From Crotalaria pallida (Eukaryota > Streptophyta > Magnoliopsida > Fabales > Fabaceae), in NCBI GenBank assembly GCA_037953625.1, contig CM075651.1, positions 62,668,501 through 62,732,500 on the forward strand: DNA of 64,000 bases. The letters run 5' to 3'. The first letter of the stretch is position 1. Each line of letters begins with the position of its first letter. The notes below the pieces were generated by a model that was not told the DNA's origin, did no database searches, and saw only the letters and a program-made list of their open reading frames with translations. Below, in pieces: positions 45,301-55,147 of the stretch. The translations under genes and the position numbers were made by a program.

Positions 45301-48012
45301 CATCACAGATGGAACTAAAGGAGCAGCAGAATTGGATTCTGCCGCCTGCACCTGAACAAGTGAATTAGACTCATGCATAACAGAAATGGGGTTAGGGTTA
45401 GCATGTTCTGAATCTATATCATATGAATCAACAGATGCAGTAGCAGAATTTAAAAACTGGTCAATTTCAATGCATGCAGTGCACATTTCGGAATCAGAAC
45501 ATGCAGAACAAGTAAATGAGCTAGTGAAAGATGGCAAATCATAATCATGCAAAAAGTCTAGAACATGCTCATCAATCAGATCATCAATCAAGTCAACATG
45601 AAAAACAGAGTGGTCATCATAAAAATGTTTCATAGCATCAAAAATATTGAATCGAACCACACTGTCATCAAATTCCATGGAAAGTGTACCTGCATGCACA
45701 TCTATCTTGGTTCGGGCTGTTTTCAAAAATGGTCTCCCTAATATGATAGGGACAGCACTACGAGAGGTGTCCTCTTCCATATCAAGAATATAAAAATCAG
45801 CAGGAAAGATAAGCTCTTCAACCCGAACCAAGACATCCTCTATCAAACCTGCGGGGTAGGCAGTAGATCTATTTGCCAAATGAATAACCACACCCGTAGG
45901 TTGAAGAGGTCCAAGTGAAAGAGATTTGAAAACAGACATAGGCATAACATTAATAGATGCTCCTAAATCTAGCAATGCATTCTCAAATTTAGTATTACCT
46001 ATGATACAAGGCACAGAGAAAGTTCCAGGATCCTTACACTTTTCAGGAATATGAGGGACGGGTTTACCTATAAGAGCAGAGACATTTCTTCCCATGTTGA
46101 TCCTCTCATTGCCCTTGAGCTTCCGTTTGTGTGTGCATAGATCATTCAAGAACTTTGCATACCTTGGAATCTGCTTGATTGCATCAAGAAGGGGTATGTT
46201 GACTTCCACCTTCCTGAATGTGTCAAGTATCTCTTTGTCAATCTCTTCCATTTTCTTGCTTTGAGTCACCCCCCTTGGTGGGAAAGGAAGAGGAATGGGG
46301 GGTGGTTGTTGGGCAGCAGCAAGTGTTGTACTTGTGGAAGGCTGAGCTGGATGGGATTTTCTGGTACTTGTGTGCTCACTCTCCTCGACCATTTGGCTCT
46401 TCTTGTTGGTTGAAACTAGATCATCTTTGTTGAGGTCAGATTCTGGTGTGGGTGTGACAATCTGCTTCCCTGACCTTAGACTAATGGCATTCACATTCTG
46501 GTTTGGGTTGATCACTGTTTGGGATGGCAACTTGTTAGAATTCTGAGATTGCATAGTGTTGATTGCTGTTGCCATCTGTCCCATCTGATTGGTCAAAGAT
46601 TGAATGGAGGCCTCTTGTCTTTGAATGGATGCTCTAGTTTCCTGTTGGAATTGGAGATTTTGCATGGTCATCTGTTTCATCAGCTCTTCCAATGAAGGCT
46701 GCTGCTCAGTACTAGGAGCTGGTGGTGCAGAATTAGCCTGTTGTTGTCTCTGTTGCTGGACTGGAGGAGGTACATATGGTGGTCTAGAATTGTTCTGAAA
46801 TTGAACCTGTGAAGGTTGCTGCTGATCAGACCATCTCAGGTTGGGATGGTTCCTCCAACCAGGGTTGTATCTATTGGTAGAGAGATCAAAGTTTTGTGGC
46901 TGCTGATTTCTACTGTTGAAGATGTTGGCGGCATATGCCTCAGGTTGGTCAGCACCAGTTGTTGGTTGCTGCTGCTGCACAGAAGTGCATGCATCTGTGG
47001 GGTGCTCAGCGGATGTGCATATGCCACATAATCTAGCAGGCAGGGACAACTTCTTCTGGTTGATGGCCAATTGAGTGACCAAAGTTGTAAGTGAATCTAT
47101 CTTCTGTTCAAGCTTCTCAACCTTACCAGTACTTGTGCCAACATCATTCACTCCTCTCACTATGATTGCATCGATGTTGCCCCTTGCATGGAATTGTTGA
47201 CAATTGGAAGCCATCTTCTCAATCTTGACTCTGGCTTCTAAAGGTGTCATGTCTCCTAGGGCACCACCACTTGCAGCATCAAGCATGTTTCTCTCCATGA
47301 GGTTGAGACCTTCATAGAAATATTGAATAAGCAGCTGTTCTGAGATCTGATGGTGGGGGCAGCTCGCACACAGTCTCTTGAATCTCTCCCAATACTCGTA
47401 GAGACTTTCTCCACTTTGTTGCCTGATGCCTGATATATCCTTTCGGATTGCTGTTGTTCTGCATGCAGGGAAGAATTTCTCCAAAAATGCCCTCTTCAGG
47501 TCATCCCAGACTGTGATAGAACCAGGGGCCAGATCGTACAACCAGTCCTTGGCTAGCCCCTCTAGGGAGTGTGGGAATGCCTTAAGACAAACATGATCCT
47601 CTGGAACATCATGTGGTTTCATAGTAGCACAGACAATATGGAACTGCTTGAGATGTTTATGAGGATCCTCACCTGCAAGACCATTAAACTTGGGCAACAA
47701 ATGGATTAGTCCAGACCTTAGCTCATACGGGTCATCGGGATACAGGATGCACAAATCTTCAATAGTGAAATCAGGTGCAGCCAGCTCCCTCAATGTCCTC
47801 TCAAGTGGTGGAGGTTGAGCCATATTTTCAGAAGAATCAGAATAAGAAACAGAATTTATAGGAATAGAAGAAAAAGAAGCAGACTCACTATGTAAAGACT
47901 CAATAGACTCACTACCTATGGACTGGTTCCTATTTTGTTTAACTAGTCTGTGATAAGTTCTATCAATTTCAGGGTTATATGGATGCAAGTAGCTTGGGTT
48001 GCCCCTAGTCAT
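42361..48012 (-). pseudogene. gag-pol of Athila Y, one frame with two stops
   Basis: One reading frame of 1883 codons from ATG 48012, broken only by TAA at 44230-44232 (between RT and RNase H) and TAG at 43384-43386 (in the integrase zinc-finger region). Domains: gag; zinc knuckle CGICTSAEHPTDAC (about residue 330); Q/P-rich linker; protease LDLGASINVM (about 680); RT with WRVCIDYRKLNQ and catalytic FMDD (about 1152); RNase H with TDASNYALGAVLSQ and YTDHAAL; integrase with HASPVGGH, CEQC, WGIDFMGPFP, SDQGTHICN and PQTNGQAEISNRE. No chromodomain, as usual for Athila. Both stops could come from a C-to-T change in a glutamine codon. The protein would be a capsid and reverse-transcription polyprotein acting in cytoplasmic particles and then the nucleus. 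Confidence 0.95.
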
Positions 48013-48710
48013 GTACTGAACAGAACACCATTAAGCATAGCAAACTGTCACTAATATACATGACTAAAATAGGCAACAAAATTTTTTTATTTTTTAAAAT
48101 TTTTTTATTTATTTTTTTCAGCACCCTAAAATCATGAAAACATACCACAAAAAGTTTGAGGACAAAATTCAAAAGGGAACCAAGTCAAACAATTAAATCA
48201 GAGACCAAAAACTAAGAAAATAAAACTTGTAAAATAAAAAAGAAATAGTAAAACGGCTTTTTCAGGATCCAGACGAAACAATTAAAGTCAGAAAACTCAG
48301 ATTATTCAGAAAATTCCCTTCGATTTGATAAAAAAATTCGTCAAATTCCGAGTTACGGGTCAAAAGTTGCGACGATTTGAAGAAAGTGTTGCTAAAACTT
48401 GGAAAATTTTTCTGGAACTCACAACCAGTGATGATCTGAGTGATCGTGGTGCCTCAAAACCTTTTTATACGATAAAAGTAGTGTGGATATAAATTTTCGT
48501 GCAAAAATTCCACCCACAACTATGTGAACTAGCAACCACAGAATCAATCAAATACACTAATTGCAACAAAATAGCAAAACAGCAAACAGTGCAACTTCAA
48601 CCGGTTATCAGAATTGACTACTAGACCCTAAATCAGACACGACACAATATAATAACTATACTAACTACGACACTAACTAACTACTAATGACCTTTGGCAA
48701 GAACCGATAT
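48013..48710 (-). other. Untranslated leader of Y
   Basis: Between primer site and gag start. AT-rich with A/T homopolymers at 48080-48118 and no gene. Aligns in order with the leader of X. Confidence 0.8.
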
Positions 48711-48728
48711 TCCCCGGCAACGGCGCCA
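48711..48728 (-). promoter_or_regulatory. Primer binding site of Y, tRNA-Asp type
   Basis: TGGCGCCGTTGCCGGGGA on the minus strand, 4 bases from the LTR. Confidence 0.92.
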
Positions 48729-48732
48729 AATT

Positions 48733-49862
48733 TGATCGAGGCCGTACCCGATACAAATAAAAACAGTTTAAGTATAGTACTAGGAAGTGACTCCTAGGTC
48801 GTCTCCAAAGGAATATCTTATCAAGCAAAAGGTCGAACACATAGTATGCATAGAAAACAGGGGGTTTTTTTTTATTGAATATTGAATAATTGAAATCAAA
48901 ACAGAATTAAATTAAAATTAAACGAAGAAACAGATAAGGAAAAGCGGATAAACCCCTTTGGCTCGCGTTCACAACTCTATCATCGGTCACAAAAGATCAA
49001 TTTCTTTCCTCTTCACTGTCCAACTGGTGAGAATTAAATACTAAGCGAAAATTCAATTCTCACCCCAAAACCCAAACCTCTAATTAAGCATTAAAAGCCT
49101 AAGCATGGAGTTTTTACGAGTTTGCATAAATTAAGCATTCATACACATGGATTATCTCTATATAATGGAACTAAGGGAACCATAACATATCAATAAGCAT
49201 GAAAACAGTGAATAAAAACGAAATAGCATTAAGAACAAAACCTCAAGAGTATGTGATACATTACCAAAGGGATTTAACCTAAGAGTTTAGCCTTCCATGA
49301 TGAAACAAGTCAAAAACGTGTAGAAAAGGGAAGAGAGAGAAACCCTAGCAGCCTCCACAAGCTTGGAGAGCAAAACTATGCCTTCTCTATGAGAGAGAAT
49401 GTAAAAAAACGTGAATGGAAGGTCTCTCTCAAGGGTTTACACGAATTTGGCTTTTTAAATCACAAAACGGGCCTAAATCATGGGCCCAAATCCTAAGGAA
49501 AGCTTATCTCTAAATTAAATCTAAAAAAAAAATATCTTATAGATAAAATCTAAATCTTAAAAGATATAACTAAATCTCAACTAATACTAAAGATAGATTA
49601 CAATCTTCACTTCATCATATATCTTCTCTTCCAAAATTAAATCTTCATTCCCAAAATGTCCAAAAAGCCCTTGTGCCAAATATGACCTGAAAATAGAAAT
49701 AGAATTAATTAGGCTAAATAATCCCAAATTAAACAATATTCAGAATATTAGTCCAATAAACTCTAAATCACTAAATCAAGCTAAACAATGTCAAATAGGC
49801 AACAAGTATCAATAATAGGAGTAAAATAATGCAAGGAATAATGGGAAATAAAATGCTCATCA
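48733..49862 (-). repeat. 5' LTR of Y
   Basis: 1130 bp, about 99% identical by eye to 39708-40839. It shows one 2-base indel in the T-run near 48870. Confidence 0.92.
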
Positions 49863-51242
49863 GCTGAGTATACTCATCATATTTGCCTTTTGGAGGCAGT
49901 TTTCTCCTCTTTCTCTTTCTCTTTTATCCTTCCTCCCCCTACTATCTCGAAAACGATCGCTTTGACGAGGGTCGTTTTGACGAGGACGTTCTTCCTTACC
50001 CCGTGCCGCAGTACTGATTCTATGGAATTCTTCCAGATTGACAAACTTTCTGGATCTTTCCCTGAGCTCGGCCATATCCTTGGGTGGTTCTCCAATCAAA
50101 CGATCCTTGAAATCTCCATCACGCAACCCTTGAGTAAGCAAGAGAACAGATACTCCAGATTGCAGACCTGATATGCCACTAGCCTCTTGTTGATACCAAG
50201 CTAGGTAGTCGCGTAGAGACTCGTCTGGTCTCTGTGCGACTCCATCTAATGAATGATCGGATTTTGGCTGTGACATACTGGCTATGTACCTATTTAGGAA
50301 TGCTCTTCTAAGCTCAGCCCAAGAGTGAATTGAATTAGCAGGTAGTGAATTGAACCATCTCAATGGTGCTGAGCCCAGAGTCATTGAGAAAGCGCGACAC
50401 TTCATGAAATCCCCTCCTCCATAAAACATCATGGAAGACTCGTAAGCTGCAATGTGGTCCATCGGATCGGTTGTCCCAGTATACCGATGAATATTTTGAT
50501 GGCCCACATAAGTCTGCGGGGTTTGGAATGCCATAATCTCAACTGTGAAAGGATGTCCAGGATGAGGTTCCCCGGCACCACGCTCAGGAACCATGTTCGG
50601 GTTGAGGGGTCGGGGTGGAGGAAGATTGCTCGGGTTGCCGAGAGCCACGTGAGGGCCTTGCTCGGCCGTTCTTGCCATGCTCAGCTGCTGAAGAGCAGCA
50701 ATAGCCTGATTCTGTTTCTCAATCAGGGAAGTCTGAGTTCTCAAAATTTCCATGATTGATTTTTCTCTCCTTCGAGCCGAAGAGGTAGTCATGTAAGACC
50801 TGCCCCCTGTTTCAGAACGTTGACCACCTTGAAGCGTTCCAAAGTGACCCCTCGTCAAGTGAGGTATTTCCCTGTCGGATCTCTCGGCTCGGGAGTGATC
50901 ACGACGAGCGGAACGTTCTACTCGATGATCATCATCAGTTCGTGATCCAGCAGGGGCCCTCCGAGACTGATGTGGTCCAGAATCTACAGTATCATGCCAT
51001 TCTGAAACGTGACCATCAGGAACAGTTCGAGGGTTAGATCGCCCTCCGCCACCTTCAATACGGGGAGGGACAGTGACTTGCCCTTGAACTGGAGGAACCG
51101 GAGGGACTGGAGGGACATTAGCCTCATTGCCTTCAGTGGGTCCTCCCGGAGCGGTTATGTCCCTCACATTCCTTCCGTTCTTGGGTGGCCTCCCCCGGAG
51201 GCGACGGCGGAGATCTCCCTCATTACCGTTGTCGTTTGCCAT
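49863..51242 (-). pseudogene. gag of Tat element B, 5' part
   Basis: ATG at 51242 (MANDNGNEGDLRRRLRGRPP). Open for about 440 codons through the capsid-like blocks DPMDHIAAYESSMMFYGG and LGSAPLRWFNSLP and the arginine-rich linker. A one-base loss in an A-run near 49910 shifts the frame, and 49862 is the insertion edge of Y. The rest of gag resumes at 39707. Apart from that it is the best preserved Tat gag in the window. Confidence 0.9.
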
Positions 51243-51276
51243 GAGAACAGTGGATGTGGGAATACTAGTTATTCGT

Positions 51277-51294
51277 TTCCCACAGACGGCGCCA
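51277..51294 (-). promoter_or_regulatory. Primer binding site of B
   Basis: TGGCGCCGTCTGTGGGAA on the minus strand, one base from the 5' LTR; same site as in A with one difference. Confidence 0.75.
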
Positions 51295-51295
51295 A

Positions 51296-51931
51296 TGTAG
51301 TGTCCTTGAACACTAGTGTCCTTAACCCTCTAAGCACTCAACATTATGATAACTAGGAGCCCAAGAGAGGATCAAGTGTTAATGTGTGACTTATGGTATT
51401 TCTGCAGTTCTAGTTGGGAAAAGCAGGGTCTCCCTAGTCAACGTGTGTGTGCAGAGTCTCAACTTAGGGATGAGAGTACTTACCTGAAACCCTAGCTGTG
51501 ATGAGCTATTTATAGGGTTTGGAGGAGGCTGATATGGGCCGTTTGGGCCCTGTATCAGAGCTGTGCTGAACCAGGATACTGTGAGATAATATCGGAGGAT
51601 TATGCTCTTAGAATCTGGTTAGGATCAGCTGTAGATCTCATGTCTAGGCTATTGCGAGAATCTAGGAGAGATTTGCGGAAGGGATAAGAAGCCTCGGTGA
51701 GCCTGAGCTTATCCACAAGCCGACGATATGTCTCGGTCCTAGAATCCCGAGCCTGATGGATTGGGAACCGATGGTGAGGCTCGGTTCCATCAAGTCCGAG
51801 CCTGGCCCTTTAGTATGCTCGGAGTCCATTAGTTCGAGCGAAGGACTTTCCCGCTATGTAAACCGAGGAAAGTTCCCTTGCAGAATCCCTTTGGTAAGAC
51901 TCGGGTCCGTATATGGTCGGCAGACCCTACA
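51296..51931 (-). repeat. 5' LTR of B
   Basis: 636 bp, minus orientation, TATA box on the minus strand at about 51506-51515. Followed at 51932 by GCAAC, the target copy (minus GTTGC). Confidence 0.92.
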
Positions 51932-52066
51932 GCAACCACCTCTTCAATCTCTTCCATAGAAAAAGGTTTTACCATTCGCTGTTTAGCCTCTAAGCTTAGC
52001 TATCCAAAAGAAATTTATCATAAAAAGGGAGGATATTTGAATATCTTTTATGACTATTATCATTAA
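51932..52066 (-). pseudogene. LINE ORF2 fragment split off by element B
   Basis: On the minus strand it reads EAKQRMVKPFSMEEIEEVV, the segment that precedes GNKSPGPDG in plant L1 RT. It continues in frame into 28689 once element B and one target copy are removed. A TAG and a probable frameshift lie just upstream at about 52000. The LINE's 5' boundary near 52066 is a guess. Confidence 0.7.
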
Positions 52067-52205
52067 ATATAAACTTTATCCAATGTTTTTCCAAAGACTT
52101 TATAATAAAAACTTGAATTTACATATGAATAAAACTTTAAGAAACGATACCTATTTATATAATAAAACTTTTCACAAATTAAAATCCTAGTCATGGTTGC
52201 ACTTT

Positions 52206-52229
52206 CATTATGACTTTGGAGTCATAATG
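52206..52229. other. Perfect 10-bp hairpin
   Basis: CATTATGACT and AGTCATAATG separated by TTGG, directly beside the next hairpin. Possibly part of the same U5 RNA structure. Confidence 0.6.
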
Positions 52230-52233
52230 GATA

Positions 52234-52260
52234 GTATACTCTCTTTCTTTGAGAGTATAC
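52234..52260 (-). other. U5 hairpin, Tekay LTR J
   Basis: GTATACTCTC and GAGAGTATAC around a 7-base loop. Same position as the hairpins at 98-118 and 8844-8866. Confidence 0.6.
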
Positions 52261-52885
52261 CTTTCTCAGCGTGAGAGACATGAACATCTTTCCTATGGTG
52301 TACCTAAAAATGTCAACTTAAAATGCGAGTTATTTGAAACATAAATTAAGAAAGACATTTAACAAAAATAATAAAGCATATCCATGTGCATTCAACATTC
52401 ACATTAACATACATATTTTTATCATATGTCATAATACAAAATAATAATGTTGCAATTGTGTATCATACAATCAATTCACAAGATGCATGTATGCGGCTCA
52501 TTTTTGTTTATTCATTGAATCCAAAAACATTCTTTTCTTTTCTTTTCTTTGTAATATTTCTTTTATTGGATTCAATCATTGGAATATGCATATGCACGAC
52601 TTTTCCCTTTTTCTTTAACTTTTCCCTTTTTATTTACTTTTCATCACACACTTTGCATTTTCCTCACACAACCCCTCCACTCCTGGGAAAAACCGACCGG
52701 GAGTAAGCATCCCCCAACCCCTAACTTACTTGCACAGTACTTCACCCCATTTTTGGGGTTCCTCATACAACTTGGTTTGATTCGTCCAAGTTGGCAATAG
52801 TAGGGATCACCCTCGACCGGCCACAAAGAGCGAAAGTGACTGACAGAAATATTATGGTTCTGGTAAAGCCAATCCCCGACACGAG

Positions 52886-53392
52886 TGTGGTGGACTCGGC
52901 TTAGCCGAGCTCCTTGGAGCTCTCACCCAAGGCCTGATGACCCTTTGGGAAGCCCTCTGTGTGCTCGGTCGAGCTCAAGGCTCAGCGGCCGAACAGACAC
53001 CAGCCACGGGCCGATCTTACGCTCCTACCAAGATCCGACTTCCTTGTCCAACACCCCGCAGAGATTCCGATATCAAGGACAGGATGACGTACGCACCTTA
53101 TCCACAAGCACAGCTCATCCACTCATAGCTCATTACAGGCTGGCCCTACTTGGGCCTCAAGCAAGCCCATTAGGGCAACCAGCTCCCCCCTATAAGTAGC
53201 TCCGTACTACATGGGGCTCAGGTACGTCCTCTAACCCTAATTGCCACCTTCACACCAGTGATTAGGGTTACTTCTTGGCTTCCTACCTTGCCACCTGAGG
53301 ACACCCACAAACATCACAGATAAACCCTAGACAGAGGCTTCCTTAAGGTCTTCTTCCCTTACCTTGAGGTCCTCTCAGTCTAGGACATCACA
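52886..53392 (+). repeat. Solo Tat-type LTR
   Basis: 507 bp, TGTGGTGGACTCGGC...AGGACATCACA, flanked by ACGAG on both sides (52881-52885, 53393-53397). TATA box TATAAGTAG at 53191. Same family as the 3' LTR of element C at 53660-54172 but opposite orientation. No internal region, so it is a recombination product of a former full element. Confidence 0.92.
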
Positions 53393-53397
53393 ACGAG

Positions 53398-53659
53398 TAA
53401 TGAATTCGGCCCTTTGGAAGATCAAAGCTTTCCATAATAATTCTCAGCGGTTGTTTAAATAACACAATCTAGTCACTCTTGCCCTCACGATATACGAATG
53501 TTTTTCCCATACCCTAACGGCCACCTTTTCACCATGTATGATGCATGTCATAAAGCCCTTTCTAATTGAATTTGAACCTCTTATTCTCTTATTCTTTGGA
53601 AAATTATAATTGATTTGGTTCACTTTCAAGTGGAAAGTCCTTTATCCTAAATTGTGCCT
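53398..53659 (-). repeat. Tekay-type LTR J, further part
   Basis: Continues the host sequence of the solo LTR after its target copy. No gene. It ends at 53659, where element C begins; the rest lies beyond the window. Confidence 0.45.
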
Positions 53660-54172
53660 TGTGATGTCCTAGATGGTGAGGTTCCCTAAGGGTAAGGGAA
53701 GAAGACCTTCAGAGGAGCCTCTGTCTAGGGTTTCTGTGTGATGTTTGGTGGGAGTCCTCAAATGGCTAAGGGAGAAAGCCAAGAAGCAACCCTAATCACT
53801 AGTGTGTGAAGGTGGCAATTAGGGTTAGAGGACGTACCTGATCCCCATGTAGTACGGAGCTACTTATAGAGGGGAGCTGGTTGCCCTAATGGGCTTGCTT
53901 TAGGCCCAAGTAGGGCCAGCCTGTATTGAGCTATGAGTGGATGAGCTGTCCTTGTGGATAAGGTGAGATACGTCACCCTGTCCTTGGTGTCGGACTCTAG
54001 GAGGTGTCGGACAGGGAAGTCGGACCCGGGTTGGAATATGAGGTCGGCCTGTATCTGGTATCTGTTCGGCCGTTCAGCCTTGAGCTCGGCCCAGCACACA
54101 GAGGGCTTCTCATAGGGCCGTGAGGCCTTGGGCATGGGTTCTGAGGACCTCGGCTAGGCCGAGTCCACCACA
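53660..54172 (-). repeat. 3' LTR of C
   Basis: 513 bp, TGTGGTGGACTCGGC at 54172 to GGACATCACA at 53660 on the minus strand. TATA box read on the minus strand near 53868. Outside flank TGCCT (53655-53659). Confidence 0.9.
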
Positions 54173-54330
54173 TAAGCTCCCCAGCTCGGTCAAGGCTATC
54201 TGAGCCTTGTTCCGAGGTCTTGGTTTAGGTCCTTTTCCCAAATCCACCACATAAAGGCCGAGTTCACCACATAAGCTCCCCTAGCTCGGTCAAGGTCATT
54301 TGAGCCTTGTTCCGAGGTTCTAGGGAATTC
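54173..54330 (-). promoter_or_regulatory. Polypurine tract of C and its duplicated flank
   Basis: CCGAGCTGGGGAGCTTA on the minus strand directly precedes the LTR. The segment from the LTR edge (TCCACCACATAAGCTCC) to TGTTCCGAGGT is repeated once about 100 bases further at 54265-54320, with the LTR-edge word TCCACCACATAA also at 54243, so an inactive copy of the tract lies behind the real one. Confidence 0.75.
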
Positions 54331-54448
54331 GGACGATGAACTGCCGAGGTTTATATCCAGCTATCCTTGATGTCCTTTCATTATGACGGAGCAGGTTTGA
54401 AAACTGTCCTTTCTCCTGCCCTGCCGTGACGCTTGCTTTTTCCTGATC

Positions 54449-54547
54449 TGACACGTGTCAGCAATCGTACCTAACGAAGCATCGCCATTACTGCGACATT
54501 GCTTTGGGATCCGTGATTCCAACTACTCTGTGCCTCTGCGCCACGTG
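54449..54547 (+). promoter_or_regulatory. Two G-boxes ahead of the antisense gene of C
   Basis: TGACACGTGTCA, a perfect 12-bp palindrome with the G-box core CACGTG, at 54449-54460, and CCACGTGTC at 54541. They lie 600-700 bases upstream of the ATG at 55148 and about 310-400 bases upstream of a likely leader intron. G-boxes bind bZIP and bHLH factors in plants; a role here is inference. Confidence 0.5.
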
Positions 54548-54856
54548 TCTTATTGCGTGTGGCCTCCTGCTGGGTTGGGCCTTTTGGACCAGGCCCATAT
54601 TTCGAAAGTGGGGGGAAAACGGTTTCCTTTCTCCCTTTTTGACTCAAAACTGTTCCTCTTTCTCTCTGCAGTGGTTACCCATTCTCTGCAAATACTCCTC
54701 TCCCTTCTCTCCCTTATCGAATTCTTCTTTCTCAAAGGCACACTCCATTCCCTTTTTTCTCTGCAAAACTGCTCTTCTCTTTCTTCCCTCTCCAACAGCG
54801 AATCCAGTCAGTGAATTTGGTCAAGCTCCATTCTCTTTCACTTCAATATTCTTAAG

Positions 54857-55119
54857 GTACTGATTTCTTTCCCCTTTTCTCTCCTTCGTCACTGTCTTTT
54901 CTTCTCCCTTTGTTGTTTAATAGTTTATATGGGAGGGGTTTAATATTTTTCGCGTTTCTTGTTCCCCATTTTCATGGGTACGGTGCGGTTTTCCTTTACA
55001 ACTTTGTGGTTTGAGGCTTTAATTTAGGGGAGTAATGTTGTGGTTTGGAGTGTTTCTGGGTTTGGGCATTTTTAGGATCTTGGAGGGCATTTGATTCGTG
55101 TTTTTTGTTTATTTTTCAG
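54857..55119 (+). other. Probable 5' UTR intron of the antisense gene of C
   Basis: AAG|GTACTGATTTC at 54857 and TTATTTTTCAG at 55119, T-rich between, preceded by a CT-rich leader. A and B have similar GT..TTTTGCAG segments before their start. Confidence 0.55.
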
Positions 55120-55147
55120 AAAACCAAAGGAGTAGGTTGGGTTCAGT

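Larger units (their letters stand above)
39708..49862 (-). mobile_element. Athila LTR retrotransposon Y, young, nearly intact
   Basis: 10.2 kb with LTRs of 1132 and 1130 bp and GCTGA on both sides (39703-39707, 49863-49867). It is inserted in gag of Tat element B; removing it and one GCTGA rejoins B's gag. The LTRs differ at about 10 positions plus one short indel by eye (about 99% identity), fewer than B's LTRs, in keeping with a later insertion. It has primer site, gag-pol and polypurine tract in normal order. No envelope-like frame is visible after pol. Confidence 0.95.
28690..51931 (-). mobile_element. Tat-lineage LTR retrotransposon B, interrupted by element Y
   Basis: Same family as A: LTRs of 637 and 636 bp, polypurine tract, antisense gene, pol and gag. 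It was inserted into the LINE. The flanks read, on the minus strand, GTTGC before and GTTGT after, a 5-bp target duplication with one change. Removing B and one copy restores an open LINE reading across the RT start. LTRs differ at about 20 positions by eye (about 3%). Without Y the element is 13.1 kb, 2.5 kb longer than A, mostly because of the 1211-bp triplication in pol. Confidence 0.93.
52067..52880 (-). repeat. Tekay-type LTR J, part right of the LINE
   Basis: AT-rich, non-coding. On the minus strand it shows the family order TTTTTAGGTACACC, then a hairpin (52260-52234), leading towards the end at 25806. Short frames here (for example 52386-52706) are composition effects. Confidence 0.5.

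Noticed and set aside
52386..52706. Possible membrane protein frame, hydrophobic and F/I-rich
   Set aside because: AT-rich LTR sequence without homology to anything recognisable; composition explains it.
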